DNA from: Bacteroidaceae bacterium
GTDB lineage: Bacteria; Bacteroidota; Bacteroidia; Bacteroidales; Bacteroidaceae
DNA: 44,028 bases
Assembly: GCA_017938245.1 (NCBI GenBank)
Contig: JAGBBX010000019.1
Location: 1-44,028, forward strand
Reading direction: 5' to 3'
Part shown: positions 17,334 through 26,727 of the stretch, in pieces
Position numbering within the stretch: the stretch's first letter is position 1
How the letters are laid out: each line of letters starts with the position of its first letter
Position numbers and translations under genes: made by a program
The notes under the pieces: model-generated
Told to the model about the DNA's origin: nothing
Seen by the model: the letters and a program-made list of their open reading frames with translations, nothing else
The model's database searches: none

Positions 17334-17735
17334 ATGAAGAAGCCAAGAGGATTGCGGAACAACAATCCGTTAAACATAAGAGCGAATAATACTAAGTGGC
17401 AGGGCTTGGCCGATGCGCAACCCGATAGCTCCTTCTTTACTTTCGTTGCTCCCGAGTGGGGCTACCGTGCTGCCATACGCACATTGCAGAACTACAAACG
17501 TATGCACGGGCTTACTACAATTAAAGAATGGATAAGTCGTTGGGCGCCGCCTTGCGAGAACGATACCGAGGCTTACATCAGTTTTGTATGCTCGCGTGCC
17601 GGTATGTCGCCATCGGCCGAGCCTAACATCGAGAACAGGGTTGTTATGTGCAATATCGTTGCTGCTATGTCGTACTTCGAGAATGGGGTGCCTGCGGTGC
17701 TGAAAGATGTAATAAAAGGATGGGAGTTGCTGTAA
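17334..17735 (+). CDS. Endolysin-like / P5-type structural protein
   Basis: 133 aa from ATG 17334; an in-frame GTG at 17325 would add three residues. It begins KKPRGLRNNNPLNIRAN and contains WQGL, SFFTF, EWGYRAAIRTLQNY and WISRWAPPCENDTEAYI. This RGLRNNNPLNIR pattern marks the P5-like structural or muramidase-type proteins found next to holins in Bacteroidetes prophages. It probably cleaves peptidoglycan. It closes the five-gene cassette, its stop lying only 4 bp from the stop of the convergent TerB-like gene. No terminator separates them. Confidence 0.65.
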   Translation: MKKPRGLRNNNPLNIRANNTKWQGLADAQPDSSFFTFVAPEWGYRAAIRTLQNYKRMHGLTTIKEWISRWAPPCENDTEAYISFVCSRAGMSPSAEPNIENRVVMCNIVAAMSYFENGVPAVLKDVIKGWELL

Positions 17736-17739
17736 GCCT

Positions 17740-19191
17740 CTAAATATTACTCCATAGTGGGTGTTCTGCAATTTTAACTCCATTCACTGTAATGTGGTCG
17801 GGAGTTACAATTGTCCTTACATAGTCGGCAACACCTAACTGAATCTCTCCGATGAATTTTGAGCTGACAATCGCTTCCAACTCATTTTTTATAACTGAGA
17901 TGCGATTCATTACGCTTGGATAAAGTTGTGCTCGCTTTTCGCGCTCTTGATTGTGCAGATATCCGCATATTGTTTCGTATTGCATCTGTATCTCCTCTTG
18001 TTCTGCCTTGGAAAGGGTGTTGTAGATGTTTTTCATTGGTAGGCCCTTTTTGTTACCGAAAAGTGAGCGGTAGAGTATCAGTGCATAGATGGCGGTAATA
18101 CCCAATGGGAGATTTACCTTATAGTCGTTGATAAATATTGCTCCAATTGATGTGTTAATGTCGATGTGGTACTTGTTTGGATTTTCCTTTGCCAATGCAA
18201 CCATACGGAAAAATGTTTTGTATATTCCGCGATATAGTAATTTCTCTTTGGCGGGATTAAAGTCGACATTTATATTGAACGAGACAAATTTGTTGTAGTT
18301 GCTGACGAAATCACTAATCACATTAAGTACGTTGTCATTGTTGATATTTATCTTAAGAAAATTGGCGTATGTCTCGTATGGCAGCCCTTTCTCGCTGAGG
18401 TCTTTGCTCAGACGACTCGAACGTCCAAGCATCACCATAAAAGCGGGGGTAGGGCAGGATATGTCGAAACCGAGTTTCTCATTCATATATTCTTGAATGA
18501 ATTTCTTGGTTGTCATACCGATAATGTTGCAATATACCTCTTCTACTTTTGCTTCGGGAATATCGGGGAAGATATACATTGACATTGTCTTGAAATTATC
18601 CAACCCCTTGCTTTTATATTGTTCTACAAGTTTGGGAATGTAGATAAACTGATAACCGATGCTCGCAAGAAGATTTACTATAAGCTCGTAATGCTCCTCG
18701 ATAGTGTAGCTTACTGAGCTGTTGCTGAAGTCGGCATAGAGTATGAACCGGTCGCCAATGAAGAGGTCGGTCAGATGGAACGATTGCACCTTATACTTGG
18801 AATAGTTGCTATCGTTTTTGCGAAGGAAATAATCGATGCATAGTAGGATGGCAGCCTCGGAGGGCGTACATAATCCGTCGCTGTTTGCTGTCTCTATCAA
18901 CACGTTTGCTGCCGACTCGGCATACTTTTTCCTTTTCAGATTGTTTAATTTGCGTATCTGTTCGCTGTCGTCTGTGCTGTCCTCGGGATGGGTCAGAATA
19001 TTTAGCGCTTGCGCGAGGGTTATTCCTTGTGCATCGCGAAAGAGATTGCGGTTGTTATCGTTGCCAAAGAGGTTGGAGAATTTCCTAATCTCTTTGTCGT
19101 CGATAATCTTATCGGCCATTATAAGGTCGCTTATTACACGTGCAATAGCAATGCGTTGTTCTCTTGCTAATTCTGTTATACGGTTATCCAT
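17740..19191 (-). CDS. TerB-like-domain protein of unknown function
   Basis: 483 aa, no signal peptide, cytoplasmic. The N-terminal 120 residues (AIARVISDLIMADKIIDDKEI, later VLIETANSDGLCTPSEAAIL) show the repeated acidic helix-turn pattern of TerB-like folds, in which D-x-x-x-D/E pairs may bind metal. The remaining 360 residues are mixed alpha/beta with no known motif; GGDR-like or kinase motifs are absent. TerB-like domains occur in tellurite/stress-response and phage-restriction contexts, but no partner genes are seen here. It is separated from uvrB upstream by the second repeat locus, so it may be read through from uvrB or have its own promoter. Confidence 0.6.
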   Translation of the reverse strand: MDNRITELAREQRIAIARVISDLIMADKIIDDKEIRKFSNLFGNDNNRNLFRDAQGITLAQALNILTHPEDSTDDSEQIRKLNNLKRKKYAESAANVLIETANSDGLCTPSEAAILLCIDYFLRKNDSNYSKYKVQSFHLTDLFIGDRFILYADFSNSSVSYTIEEHYELIVNLLASIGYQFIYIPKLVEQYKSKGLDNFKTMSMYIFPDIPEAKVEEVYCNIIGMTTKKFIQEYMNEKLGFDISCPTPAFMVMLGRSSRLSKDLSEKGLPYETYANFLKININNDNVLNVISDFVSNYNKFVSFNINVDFNPAKEKLLYRGIYKTFFRMVALAKENPNKYHIDINTSIGAIFINDYKVNLPLGITAIYALILYRSLFGNKKGLPMKNIYNTLSKAEQEEIQMQYETICGYLHNQEREKRAQLYPSVMNRISVIKNELEAIVSSKFIGEIQLGVADYVRTIVTPDHITVNGVKIAEHPLWSNI

Positions 19192-19218
19192 CTTTTTTTA
19201 TGTTTTATCTATCACAAG

Positions 19219-19330
19219 CAAGCTTGATATTATTTCGCTCGTTTGTCTTTGAGATAAATCTCTAAGACTTTCTGCACTCGCTTTGAAATATTCAAACAAG
19301 CTTGATATTATTTCGCTCGTTTGTCTTTGT
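19219..19330. repeat. Tandem repeat, locus 2 (two units, period 78 bp)
   Basis: CAAGCTTGATATTATTTCGCTCGTTTGTCTTTG occurs at 19219 and again at 19297, read here in the opposite strand sense to loci 1 and 3. Between them lies GAGATAAATCTC, which corresponds in position to GAGGTAAACCTC of locus 3, and TGCACTCGCTTTGAAATATTC. The second unit overlaps the 3' end of uvrB and provides its stop codon. A short (GTCTTT)n run follows. Confidence 0.9.
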
Positions 19331-21344
19331 CTTTGTCTTTTAAGAGTTCCTGTAGCTTGAACATCTCGTCGCGGTACTGTGCTGCCTCGATAAACTCCAT
19401 CTTCGATGCAGCCTCTTCCATAAGTCGGCGGGTGCGGGCAATGCTCTTTTCGAGCTGTTCGTGGCTCATATACTCTACAATGGGGTCGCAAGCTATTGCA
19501 ACGGTGGTGTCGCCGTCGTTGTATGTGGGTCGCACAGTTGCTTCGCTACGCTCTTGTGCAAGGGCGTTGCTGATGTTCTTCTTTATCTGTGTGGGGGTTA
19601 TTCCGTTGGCTTTGTTATATGCCATCTGTTTCTCGCGACGACGGTTGGTCTCGTCTATAGTACGTTGCATACTGCCTGTAATCTTGTCGGCATAGAATAT
19701 AACAAGACCGTTGACGTTACGGGCGGCACGTCCTGCTGTCTGTGTGAGTGAACGGTCGCTGCGCAGGAAACCCTCTTTGTCGGCATCGAGGATGGCTACA
19801 AGGGATACTTCGGGGAGGTCGAGTCCCTCACGCAGAAGGTTCACTCCGATGAGTACATCATATAGGCCCTCGCGCAGGTCGGTCATAATCTGTATGCGCT
19901 CAAGGGTGTCTACGTCGCTGTGTATGTAGTTGCAGCGCACTCCGTGCTTTTGCAGATATTCGGTAAGCTCCTCGGCCATTCGTTTGGTGAGTGTGGTTAC
20001 AAGCACGCGCTCGTCGCGTTCGCATCGTTGCTGTATCTCCTCCATAAGGTCGTCGACCTGATTGGCGCTGGGACGTACCTCTATTATGGGGTCGAGCAGG
20101 CCGGTGGGGCGAATAACCTGCTCAACAATGACTCCTTCGCTCTCTTGCAGTTCATAGTCATTGGGCGTGGCGCTGACATATATCACCTGATGGGTAAGCT
20201 CCTGAAACTCCTCGAATTTTAAGGGGCGGTTGTCGAAGGCTGCGGGCAGGCGGAAACCAAACTCCACAAGGTTGCTCTTGCGGGCGCGATCGCCACCATA
20301 CATCGCGTGTATCTGTGGCACGCTCACGTGGCTCTCATCTATGATGAGCAGAAAATCGTCGGGGAAGAAGTCGAGCAGGCAGTAGGGGCGTGTGCCGGGC
20401 TCGCGTCCGTCGAAGTAACGCGAGTAGTTCTCTATGCCCGAGCAGTGGCCAAGCTCACGCAGCATCTCGGTGTCGTAGGTCACACGCTCGTGCAGGCGTT
20501 TGGCCTCGAAAGGTTTGCCAATCTCCTTGAAATAGTCGACGCGCTCGGCAAGGTCTTTCTCAATCTCTACAATGGCACGCATTGTGCTCTCTTTTGTTGT
20601 CATAAAGAGGTTGGCAGGGTATATCTTGTACTCCTCGAATTGGGCTATGCGTACTCCTGTGTCGGGGTCAATCTCCTCGATGCTCTCAATCTCGTCGTCC
20701 CAGAATGTTACGCGCAGGACGTGGTCGCTGTAGGCGAGGCTGACATCTACGGTGTCGCCCTTTACGCGAAAATTACCGCGTCCCAGTTCAAGGTCGTTGC
20801 GCACGTAAAGGCTGCTCACAAGGTGACGCAGAAAGACGTTGCGGTCGAGTAGTGCGCCGCTCTTTATCTCAATTACATTCTTGTAAAAGTCCGAGGGGTT
20901 ACCCATACCGTATATGCACGATACCGAGGATATTACAACAACATCCTTTCGCCCCGACAGCAGTGCCGAGGTGGCCGAGAGACGCAGCTTGTCAATCTCG
21001 TCGTTTATGGCAAGGTCTTTCTCTATATAGGTGTCGGTCGAGGGGATATATGCCTCGGGCTGATAGTAGTCGTAGTACGATACGTAGTATTCGACAGCGT
21101 TGTTTGGGAAGAAGCCTTTGAACTCGTTATACAACTGTGCGGCAAGCGTCTTATTGTGGCTCAGAATGAGGGTGGGGCGGTTAATCTCCTTGATGACGTT
21201 TGCCATCGTAAAGGTCTTTCCCGAACCTGTTACACCCAGCAGCGTCTGTGCGTGGGTTCCGTTCTTTACCCCCTCTACAAGTTGTGCGATTGCCTCGGGC
21301 TGGTCGCCCATAGGCTTATAGTCTGATACTAATTCAAATTTCAT
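19308..21344 (-). CDS. uvrB: Excinuclease ABC subunit B
   Basis: 678 aa, the usual length. DNA-damage helicase-like subunit that, with UvrA and UvrC, verifies and incises damage in nucleotide excision repair. Walker A is GVTGSGKT at 37-44; the beta-hairpin that inserts between strands is at about 91-100 (YYVSYYDYYQPEAY); IIDESH forms motif II; GVNLLREGLDLPEV and QTAGRAARN are motifs V and VI; the UVR domain that contacts UvrC (EQLEKSIARTRRLMEEAA onward) closes the protein. The last ten residues (KDKDKDKRAK) and the TAA come from a (GTCTTT)n tract and the repeat unit, so the natural C-terminus has been rewritten by the repeat. Confidence 0.97.
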   Translation of the reverse strand: MKFELVSDYKPMGDQPEAIAQLVEGVKNGTHAQTLLGVTGSGKTFTMANVIKEINRPTLILSHNKTLAAQLYNEFKGFFPNNAVEYYVSYYDYYQPEAYIPSTDTYIEKDLAINDEIDKLRLSATSALLSGRKDVVVISSVSCIYGMGNPSDFYKNVIEIKSGALLDRNVFLRHLVSSLYVRNDLELGRGNFRVKGDTVDVSLAYSDHVLRVTFWDDEIESIEEIDPDTGVRIAQFEEYKIYPANLFMTTKESTMRAIVEIEKDLAERVDYFKEIGKPFEAKRLHERVTYDTEMLRELGHCSGIENYSRYFDGREPGTRPYCLLDFFPDDFLLIIDESHVSVPQIHAMYGGDRARKSNLVEFGFRLPAAFDNRPLKFEEFQELTHQVIYVSATPNDYELQESEGVIVEQVIRPTGLLDPIIEVRPSANQVDDLMEEIQQRCERDERVLVTTLTKRMAEELTEYLQKHGVRCNYIHSDVDTLERIQIMTDLREGLYDVLIGVNLLREGLDLPEVSLVAILDADKEGFLRSDRSLTQTAGRAARNVNGLVIFYADKITGSMQRTIDETNRRREKQMAYNKANGITPTQIKKNISNALAQERSEATVRPTYNDGDTTVAIACDPIVEYMSHEQLEKSIARTRRLMEEAASKMEFIEAAQYRDEMFKLQELLKDKDKDKRAK

Positions 21345-21556
21345 CTTAGCGTTAGTTTTGGAAAATCTTGCTAATATAGGATGTTTTTTTCGTTTACGAA
21401 ATATTATATGTTTTAAAGTTCACGAGAAATAGAAAAAATGTTTAAGTTTATATTGTGAGTAGAGGTTACACGACTATATCGTTTTCATAGTTTTTTTAGA
21501 TAACACCAATAGAAACTAACCATAAAATATAAAATTTAGAAGTGAATTTAGTACTG

Positions 21557-21564
21557 TAATTTTG
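21557..21564 (+). promoter_or_regulatory. -7 box of the AspT-like transporter gene
   Basis: TAATTTTG matches TAnnTTTG. It lies after the first possible start of the long frame (21562), so transcription would begin downstream of it. This supports the ATG at 21619. Confidence 0.6.
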
Positions 21565-21618
21565 CCCCCTGTAAACAGACACGATATAGGTGTTATTATT
21601 GTAAAAGTTTGTATTTTT

Positions 21619-23277
21619 ATGGAAGGGTTTGTTGGTTTTGTGAATAGTTTGTTCTTTGGAACAGGGGTAGCACATTCGATGATTGTTTTGGCTTTTGCCG
21701 TTGGCATAGGAGTGTATCTGAGCAGGGTGAAGATTGCAGGAATCTCTTTTGGGGTTACGTGGGTGCTGTTTATTGGTATCATATTATCACATTTTGGAAT
21801 GACACTCGACGAAGAACTGCTACACTTTGTAAAAGAGTTTGGGTTGATACTCTTTGTCTACTCGATAGGATTGCAGGTGGGTCCCGGATTTTTCTCGTCT
21901 CTAAAGGCAGGAGGTGTGAAATTGAATGCCGTTGCCTGTACTATTGTATTGTTAGATATCATTATGGCACTATTGATAATTGTTACAACGGGTGAGGGAG
22001 TCGATACTGTGACAGGAATTATGTCGGGTGCGGTTACCAATACACCGGGTATGGGTGCTGCCGTTGCTGCATATAAGGATATGTATGGGGTAGATAGTCC
22101 AAATATTGCGTTGGGCTACAGTGTCGCCTATCCGCTTGGAGTGATAGGATGTATCTTCTCTATTATTGCAATAAAATGGTTGTATAAGGGTAATATACCG
22201 GTAAACAGTGTGCAGAGTGACAATGTCGATATTAAGCGTTTCTCGTTGCAGGTTACCAACAGTGCAGCGGTGGGAATACCTCTCGAAGATATTCGCAAGA
22301 GGAGTAACCTGAATTTTGTGGTTTCAAGGATAATGCACTGTGCTACAGGCGACTGTGAGGTCGCAAACAGTGAGAGCCTGTTGAGTATTGGTGATAGGAT
22401 TATGGTGGTTGCAAATGCCGACGTCGAGGGTAAACTTACGGATTTGATAGGACACAGGGATACTACCGATTGGCTGAATGATGATGAACAGTTAGTGTCG
22501 CGCAAGATAATACTGACAAACCCTAAACTTAATGGTACTAAACTGAACAAACTGAATATCAGGCATCAGTTTGGGATTAATGTAACACGTGTCCATCGTG
22601 CCGGAATAGACCTTGCTCCCACTGCTTCGTTCCGTCTTCAGGTGGGCGATGTTGTTACGGTAGTGGGTAAAGAGACATCGGTTAGCGACATCAAGAAGAT
22701 GCTTGGCGATGAACGTAAGTATCTCGACCATCCCAATCTCATCCCAATCTTCATTGGTATTGCGTTGGGTTGTATCCTGGGAAGTATTCCTCTTACAGGA
22801 ACACTCATAGCCACTCCCTTGAAACTGGGACTTGCCGGCGGCCCGCTTATCGTGGCTATACTTGTAAGTTACTTCGGTCCCAAAATGGGTGTTGTAACCT
22901 ATACAACCACAAGCGCCAATCTTATGATAAGGGAAATTGGAATAACACTGTTCCTTGCCTGTGTAGGATTGGGTGCAGGGAGTGGCTTTCTTGATAGTAT
23001 CGTCAATAAGGGTGGTTATATGTGGATACTATACGGAGCGCTTATTACCGTTATCCCGATACTTATTGCAGGTGTCGTCGGGCGTTATCTGCTTGCAATA
23101 AGATATAATACTCTTATCGGTGTTATTGCAGGCTCGTGTACCAATCCCCCGGCTCTTGCTTTTGCCAATCAGTTGTCGCCCGGCGGCGATGCTGCCGTAG
23201 GTTATGTGGCGGTGTATCCTTTGGCAATGTTCCTTAGAATACTTGTCGGACAGATGATGATTCTTCTGCTTTGCTGA
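21619..23277 (+). CDS. AspT/YidE-family transporter with two RCK_C domains
   Basis: 552 aa from ATG 21619. Inner-membrane protein: about five hydrophobic helices, then two cytoplasmic TrkA_C/RCK_C domains (residues about 195-270 and 285-370, with SLLSIGDRIMVVAN and FRLQVGDVVTVVG as the repeated signatures), then about five more helices. GLQVGPGF and the duplicated GxxTNTPG / GSCTNPPALAF motifs are typical of the aspartate:alanine antiporter/YidE group. It probably exchanges small carboxylates or amino acids under nucleotide control; the substrate is inferred only. It is monocistronic, divergent from uvrB and convergent with the thioredoxin operon, 15 nt from its last stop. Confidence 0.88.
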   Translation: MEGFVGFVNSLFFGTGVAHSMIVLAFAVGIGVYLSRVKIAGISFGVTWVLFIGIILSHFGMTLDEELLHFVKEFGLILFVYSIGLQVGPGFFSSLKAGGVKLNAVACTIVLLDIIMALLIIVTTGEGVDTVTGIMSGAVTNTPGMGAAVAAYKDMYGVDSPNIALGYSVAYPLGVIGCIFSIIAIKWLYKGNIPVNSVQSDNVDIKRFSLQVTNSAAVGIPLEDIRKRSNLNFVVSRIMHCATGDCEVANSESLLSIGDRIMVVANADVEGKLTDLIGHRDTTDWLNDDEQLVSRKIILTNPKLNGTKLNKLNIRHQFGINVTRVHRAGIDLAPTASFRLQVGDVVTVVGKETSVSDIKKMLGDERKYLDHPNLIPIFIGIALGCILGSIPLTGTLIATPLKLGLAGGPLIVAILVSYFGPKMGVVTYTTTSANLMIREIGITLFLACVGLGAGSGFLDSIVNKGGYMWILYGALITVIPILIAGVVGRYLLAIRYNTLIGVIAGSCTNPPALAFANQLSPGGDAAVGYVAVYPLAMFLRILVGQMMILLLC

Positions 23278-23292
23278 TATTGTATGGCAATG

Positions 23293-25413
23293 TTACTTAT
23301 CGAGATACTTTTGTATTTCGTTCAGCAACAAGTCCTTTTGCTGAGGGCGAGGTGGATTGCGGTCAACCAACTTGCCCTCTTTGTCGAACAGCAGATATGT
23401 TGGAAAACTTTTTATATTCAACAGCTCTTTTAGCGAACGATGCTGCTCATCGGGCAGATTGTAGTGGAATGTATTTTCACCATAGATACCGTATCTCTTT
23501 ACGATTGTCTGCCGTACATCTTCGGGGCTGTTGTCGGCAAAATAGATAAAAACGACATCTTTACCTTTAAGAGCCTCTTTCACTGCCGGCATATAGCTCA
23601 TCTGCACTTTGCAGGGGCTGCACCACGTTCCCCAAAAATCGATATACACGACTTTCCCTTTGTGCGGCTCCAATATGGAAGCGAGGAGCGAATCGGCTTT
23701 CAATGCCTCGGGGGTAAGTTCGGCACAGTTGCGCAGATATTTTACTTCCAATTCCTCTGCCTCCAATTTACGCATATAGTTGTTCTGCTCAATAAGATGC
23801 TGTGCAGGTGCAAAATCTTCGAGCCTGCGCATAACAATCTTTAAAACAGTGTCGTTCAATGACTTGTTGTCATCGGATAGCTCTTTGTAATTTATGAATG
23901 TTACTGCGAATCTCTTATCCTCTTCGGCTATAGGAAGGGATTTAATGCCGTCTCCTACTTTCAGATAATTATAGGCGGTGGCATAGTCCTCAATCTCTCT
24001 TTTTGTTAATTTGTCTATGCCATATTTTTTGAGCAGAGCATTGTAACGCTTGTTTACTGTTGTTGTATCCTTTAGCTCTTCTGCTGCCTTTATTGTGTCT
24101 TCTACCATATTTAGGGCCATTGCAAGAGGGAGGCTCAGCAGATAACGCTCTTTTTCTATTGTCTCTATCTCTTTTTTACTGAGTTTTATCTCTCCTATGC
24201 TGTTTAATGTTTGCAGTGCTCCTGAGCTGGTTTTATTTATCGATATGCTTAATGCCTTTCGCGAACTCTCATCCTTGTAGCCTGCATAATCTATCATTAT
24301 TCTATCGGAATAAATGCTCATTGTAAATGGGCTGACGATATCGGTAAACAATTCATCGATAAGTGCCATTGTCTCTTTTGAGAAAGACTTTTGTTGCTGC
24401 TTGCGCAGACTGAACCGGTACTGTAGCAATGTGTGTAGTGCTTCTATCTTTATGTCTGTACGCAGAAAATATGCAGCCTTTTCATCGAAGCCGGGATGTC
24501 GGGCAATGAAATTCTGCAAGCGCATCATATTGCGTTTGAGTCCTCCGGCAATGTGGTCGTAGAACAGTTGCTGTGGCGACAAAGCGTAATCCACAGGAGA
24601 AGCATAGAAACCACTTGACATATTGTGTCTGTCATATTCATCTATGCAACGTTGCATTTCGTTATCGGCGGTAATAACCTTTGCTTGTTTTGTTGTGCCG
24701 TCGTACAATATTCTTATTGTGTCGCCGGGCGATGCAATTATTCTTCTATAGTCTCTATTGGGTAAATATGTAGTTATGGCGATTGTATTGAACACCGGTA
24801 CCGAGTATGAATATTTGCCGTTTGAGAATTCTCTTTCGACAAAACTCAGGCCGTGCAGATAATATAACTCTATGTTCTTGTCGCTGTCCTTAATGTCAAG
24901 TTCTATCCTTATGCTGTCGTTGCAATACTCACGTGCAAATGGCGAAACACTTTTTTTACCCCATTTTTTATCTTTTTCCATTACCTCTTTTAGGCTGTAA
25001 GGGGTGAGCGATATGTTTGTAATTTCCCAACCATTAGGTATGTTCTCGCCCACGGAAAAGTTGAAAGAGCGGTCAGTGGCATCCAATGGCTCGAAGTAAA
25101 GGGTTGCTTTCATATAACCACATTGTGGTAGTGTGGTTTCTTTGTCAACATTAACACCTTCGCTGCGTAGCAGTTTGTATTTCTTACCGCTATTGTTGCC
25201 TGTGAGGATAGAGGTGCTGTTTACCTTTATCCATTCGGCAGCGTAGAAATATACCTCAAGCGCAGTATAATCCTTGTCTGTCGTTACTTTAGTTATGTCA
25301 AAGACACGTGTGTTTTTTGTCTGGTAAAAGGGGAACTCAACCGATTCTCCTTTCTGTGCAAAGCCACACAGGGTGGCAAATGCAATAATTAGGGTTAAGA
25401 ATAGTTTTTTCAT
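23293..25413 (-). CDS. Secreted thioredoxin-domain protein (TlpA/ResA-like), WCSPC
   Basis: 706 aa from the second Met (MKKLFLTLIIAFATLCGFAQ; the frame's first Met lies two codons earlier). Signal peptide, then an N-terminal beta domain (about 25-150) homologous to that of the protein at 26728-28581 (NTR, WIKV, FEPL and NGW positions agree). A long helical region (about 230-570) follows, then a TlpA-like thioredoxin domain: KVVYIDFWGTWCSPC with active-site Cys598 and Cys601, and the cis-Pro in SFPTYLL. Periplasmic thiol-disulfide role likely; partner unknown. Last gene of the five-gene operon, 20 nt after its neighbour. Confidence 0.8.
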   Translation of the reverse strand: MKKLFLTLIIAFATLCGFAQKGESVEFPFYQTKNTRVFDITKVTTDKDYTALEVYFYAAEWIKVNSTSILTGNNSGKKYKLLRSEGVNVDKETTLPQCGYMKATLYFEPLDATDRSFNFSVGENIPNGWEITNISLTPYSLKEVMEKDKKWGKKSVSPFAREYCNDSIRIELDIKDSDKNIELYYLHGLSFVEREFSNGKYSYSVPVFNTIAITTYLPNRDYRRIIASPGDTIRILYDGTTKQAKVITADNEMQRCIDEYDRHNMSSGFYASPVDYALSPQQLFYDHIAGGLKRNMMRLQNFIARHPGFDEKAAYFLRTDIKIEALHTLLQYRFSLRKQQQKSFSKETMALIDELFTDIVSPFTMSIYSDRIMIDYAGYKDESSRKALSISINKTSSGALQTLNSIGEIKLSKKEIETIEKERYLLSLPLAMALNMVEDTIKAAEELKDTTTVNKRYNALLKKYGIDKLTKREIEDYATAYNYLKVGDGIKSLPIAEEDKRFAVTFINYKELSDDNKSLNDTVLKIVMRRLEDFAPAQHLIEQNNYMRKLEAEELEVKYLRNCAELTPEALKADSLLASILEPHKGKVVYIDFWGTWCSPCKVQMSYMPAVKEALKGKDVVFIYFADNSPEDVRQTIVKRYGIYGENTFHYNLPDEQHRSLKELLNIKSFPTYLLFDKEGKLVDRNPPRPQQKDLLLNEIQKYLDK

Positions 25414-25433
25414 AACCATTTTATGCTTACAAA

Positions 25434-26702
25434 TTATAATCTTTCTTTTAGTATCTGTTCAACCTCCTCAGCGGTTGCTCCTATTGCAATAATAGTGCCG
25501 TCTCTGTCAACAAGGAAAACCTCGCCGGCGCCTCTGATGCCATAACGTTCCCAAATATTTTCAACACCACGCAGAGCAATCAGATTGAGCCAAGGGTATC
25601 CATCTTTCTCCACTGCAAGCCTCATATCTTCGCTTTCCAATTCGCTTGCAACTCCAACGATGGTAAATCCTTTATCCTTGTACTTGTTATACAAAGGAAT
25701 AAAACTCATCGACGTCCGTCTGCAAGGACCGCACCACGATGCCCAAAAATCGACAACAGCAATCTTCCCCTCAATCTCTTTTGAGAGAGTGTGTTTTAAT
25801 CCTTTGAGGTCGGGAAGAGTAAAATCAATTATTCGTGAACCCACATTTACATTCAACGATGACACCCAATTGCGCAAGTTAATTGCCATATTGTTTGTTG
25901 GATATTTTGCATCATATAAACGCTTGAAAACATCCACGTATGGGTGTTTATTCGCATTATCCTTGTTGTAAAGTCGATGCCTTGCCTGATTGAGCAGATA
26001 GAGCCCTACTATGCCGGAGTTGTTTGTAATATAATCAAGTTCGTATGCGTACATCTCTTTCCTTAACTCTTCGCCTTTTTCCATAAATGCTTTGTATTCC
26101 GGTGTATAAAGGCGGTTATCCTTTTCCAATTGCTCAATCTTTTTGCTGAGATTCCTGAGTGAATCGCGGTCTTCGCATTCATCGTACAGTTTCTTGAGCG
26201 CAGCCCCCTCAACGGTCAAAAGTTTTCCTGCCTTCTCTAAAGCCTCCTCTTCTTGTCTCATTGGAATGTAGAATCTCTCTTCTATACTTTTGTTATAGGC
26301 AAGCAACTCTTTGTTGAGTGGTGTCTCCGAATGCAGTGTAGGACGCGGAGCGTTGTCCATTGCATAACCGTAAAATGTAGCATAAACATCTCCCTCCTCG
26401 GCAAAGAAATCCAATGTCATCCAACAACCATTGTTGTAATCCTCGCAGGCGAACAACTGATAGAATTCAGGTTTTTCAACATATAGGTCGTGAGAGAAAT
26501 GCCCATCCTTTACCAAGATGGTATCTACGGGCACTACCCTTGGGTCGCCGTCACCAATAATGAGCAGTATGCGGGTGAAAGTGCTCTCCTTTACCTCGCC
26601 CTCAATGTGGCAATGGAGTTTCTTGTTATTGTTTATGCTCTCCTGTGCAAAGCCACTAATGGTGGCAAATGCAACGATTAGGGTTAAAAAAAATTTTTTC
26701 AT
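25434..26702 (-). CDS. Secreted DUF4369 + thioredoxin protein lacking the cis-proline
   Basis: 422 aa from the Met before KKFFLTLIVAFAT (the frame opens three codons earlier). Signal peptide ending GFAQ; DUF4369-like beta domain (about 33-130, LHCHIEGEVKESTFTRILLI); charged helical segment (about 140-270); AhpC/TSA-thioredoxin domain (280-422) with VVDFWASWCGPC, Cys324 and Cys327. Where TlpA proteins have the cis-Pro loop (GVRGLPTTFLID type) this one reads GIRGAGEVFLVD, so the proline is replaced by glycine. Loss of this residue often goes with altered substrate handling. Third from last in the operon order of transcription, overlapping neither neighbour. Confidence 0.8.
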   Translation of the reverse strand: MKKFFLTLIVAFATISGFAQESINNNKKLHCHIEGEVKESTFTRILLIIGDGDPRVVPVDTILVKDGHFSHDLYVEKPEFYQLFACEDYNNGCWMTLDFFAEEGDVYATFYGYAMDNAPRPTLHSETPLNKELLAYNKSIEERFYIPMRQEEEALEKAGKLLTVEGAALKKLYDECEDRDSLRNLSKKIEQLEKDNRLYTPEYKAFMEKGEELRKEMYAYELDYITNNSGIVGLYLLNQARHRLYNKDNANKHPYVDVFKRLYDAKYPTNNMAINLRNWVSSLNVNVGSRIIDFTLPDLKGLKHTLSKEIEGKIAVVDFWASWCGPCRRTSMSFIPLYNKYKDKGFTIVGVASELESEDMRLAVEKDGYPWLNLIALRGVENIWERYGIRGAGEVFLVDRDGTIIAIGATAEEVEQILKERL

Positions 26703-26727
26703 AGGTGTCACACAATATACATCATTC

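Noticed and set aside
11837-17735. Diversity-generating retroelement acting on the tail genes
   Set aside because: No reverse transcriptase and no template/variable repeat pair were seen.
19198-19491. 97-codon frame at the uvrB 3' end
   Set aside because: It overlaps uvrB and the repeats in another frame and contains a repeated peptide from the repeat units.
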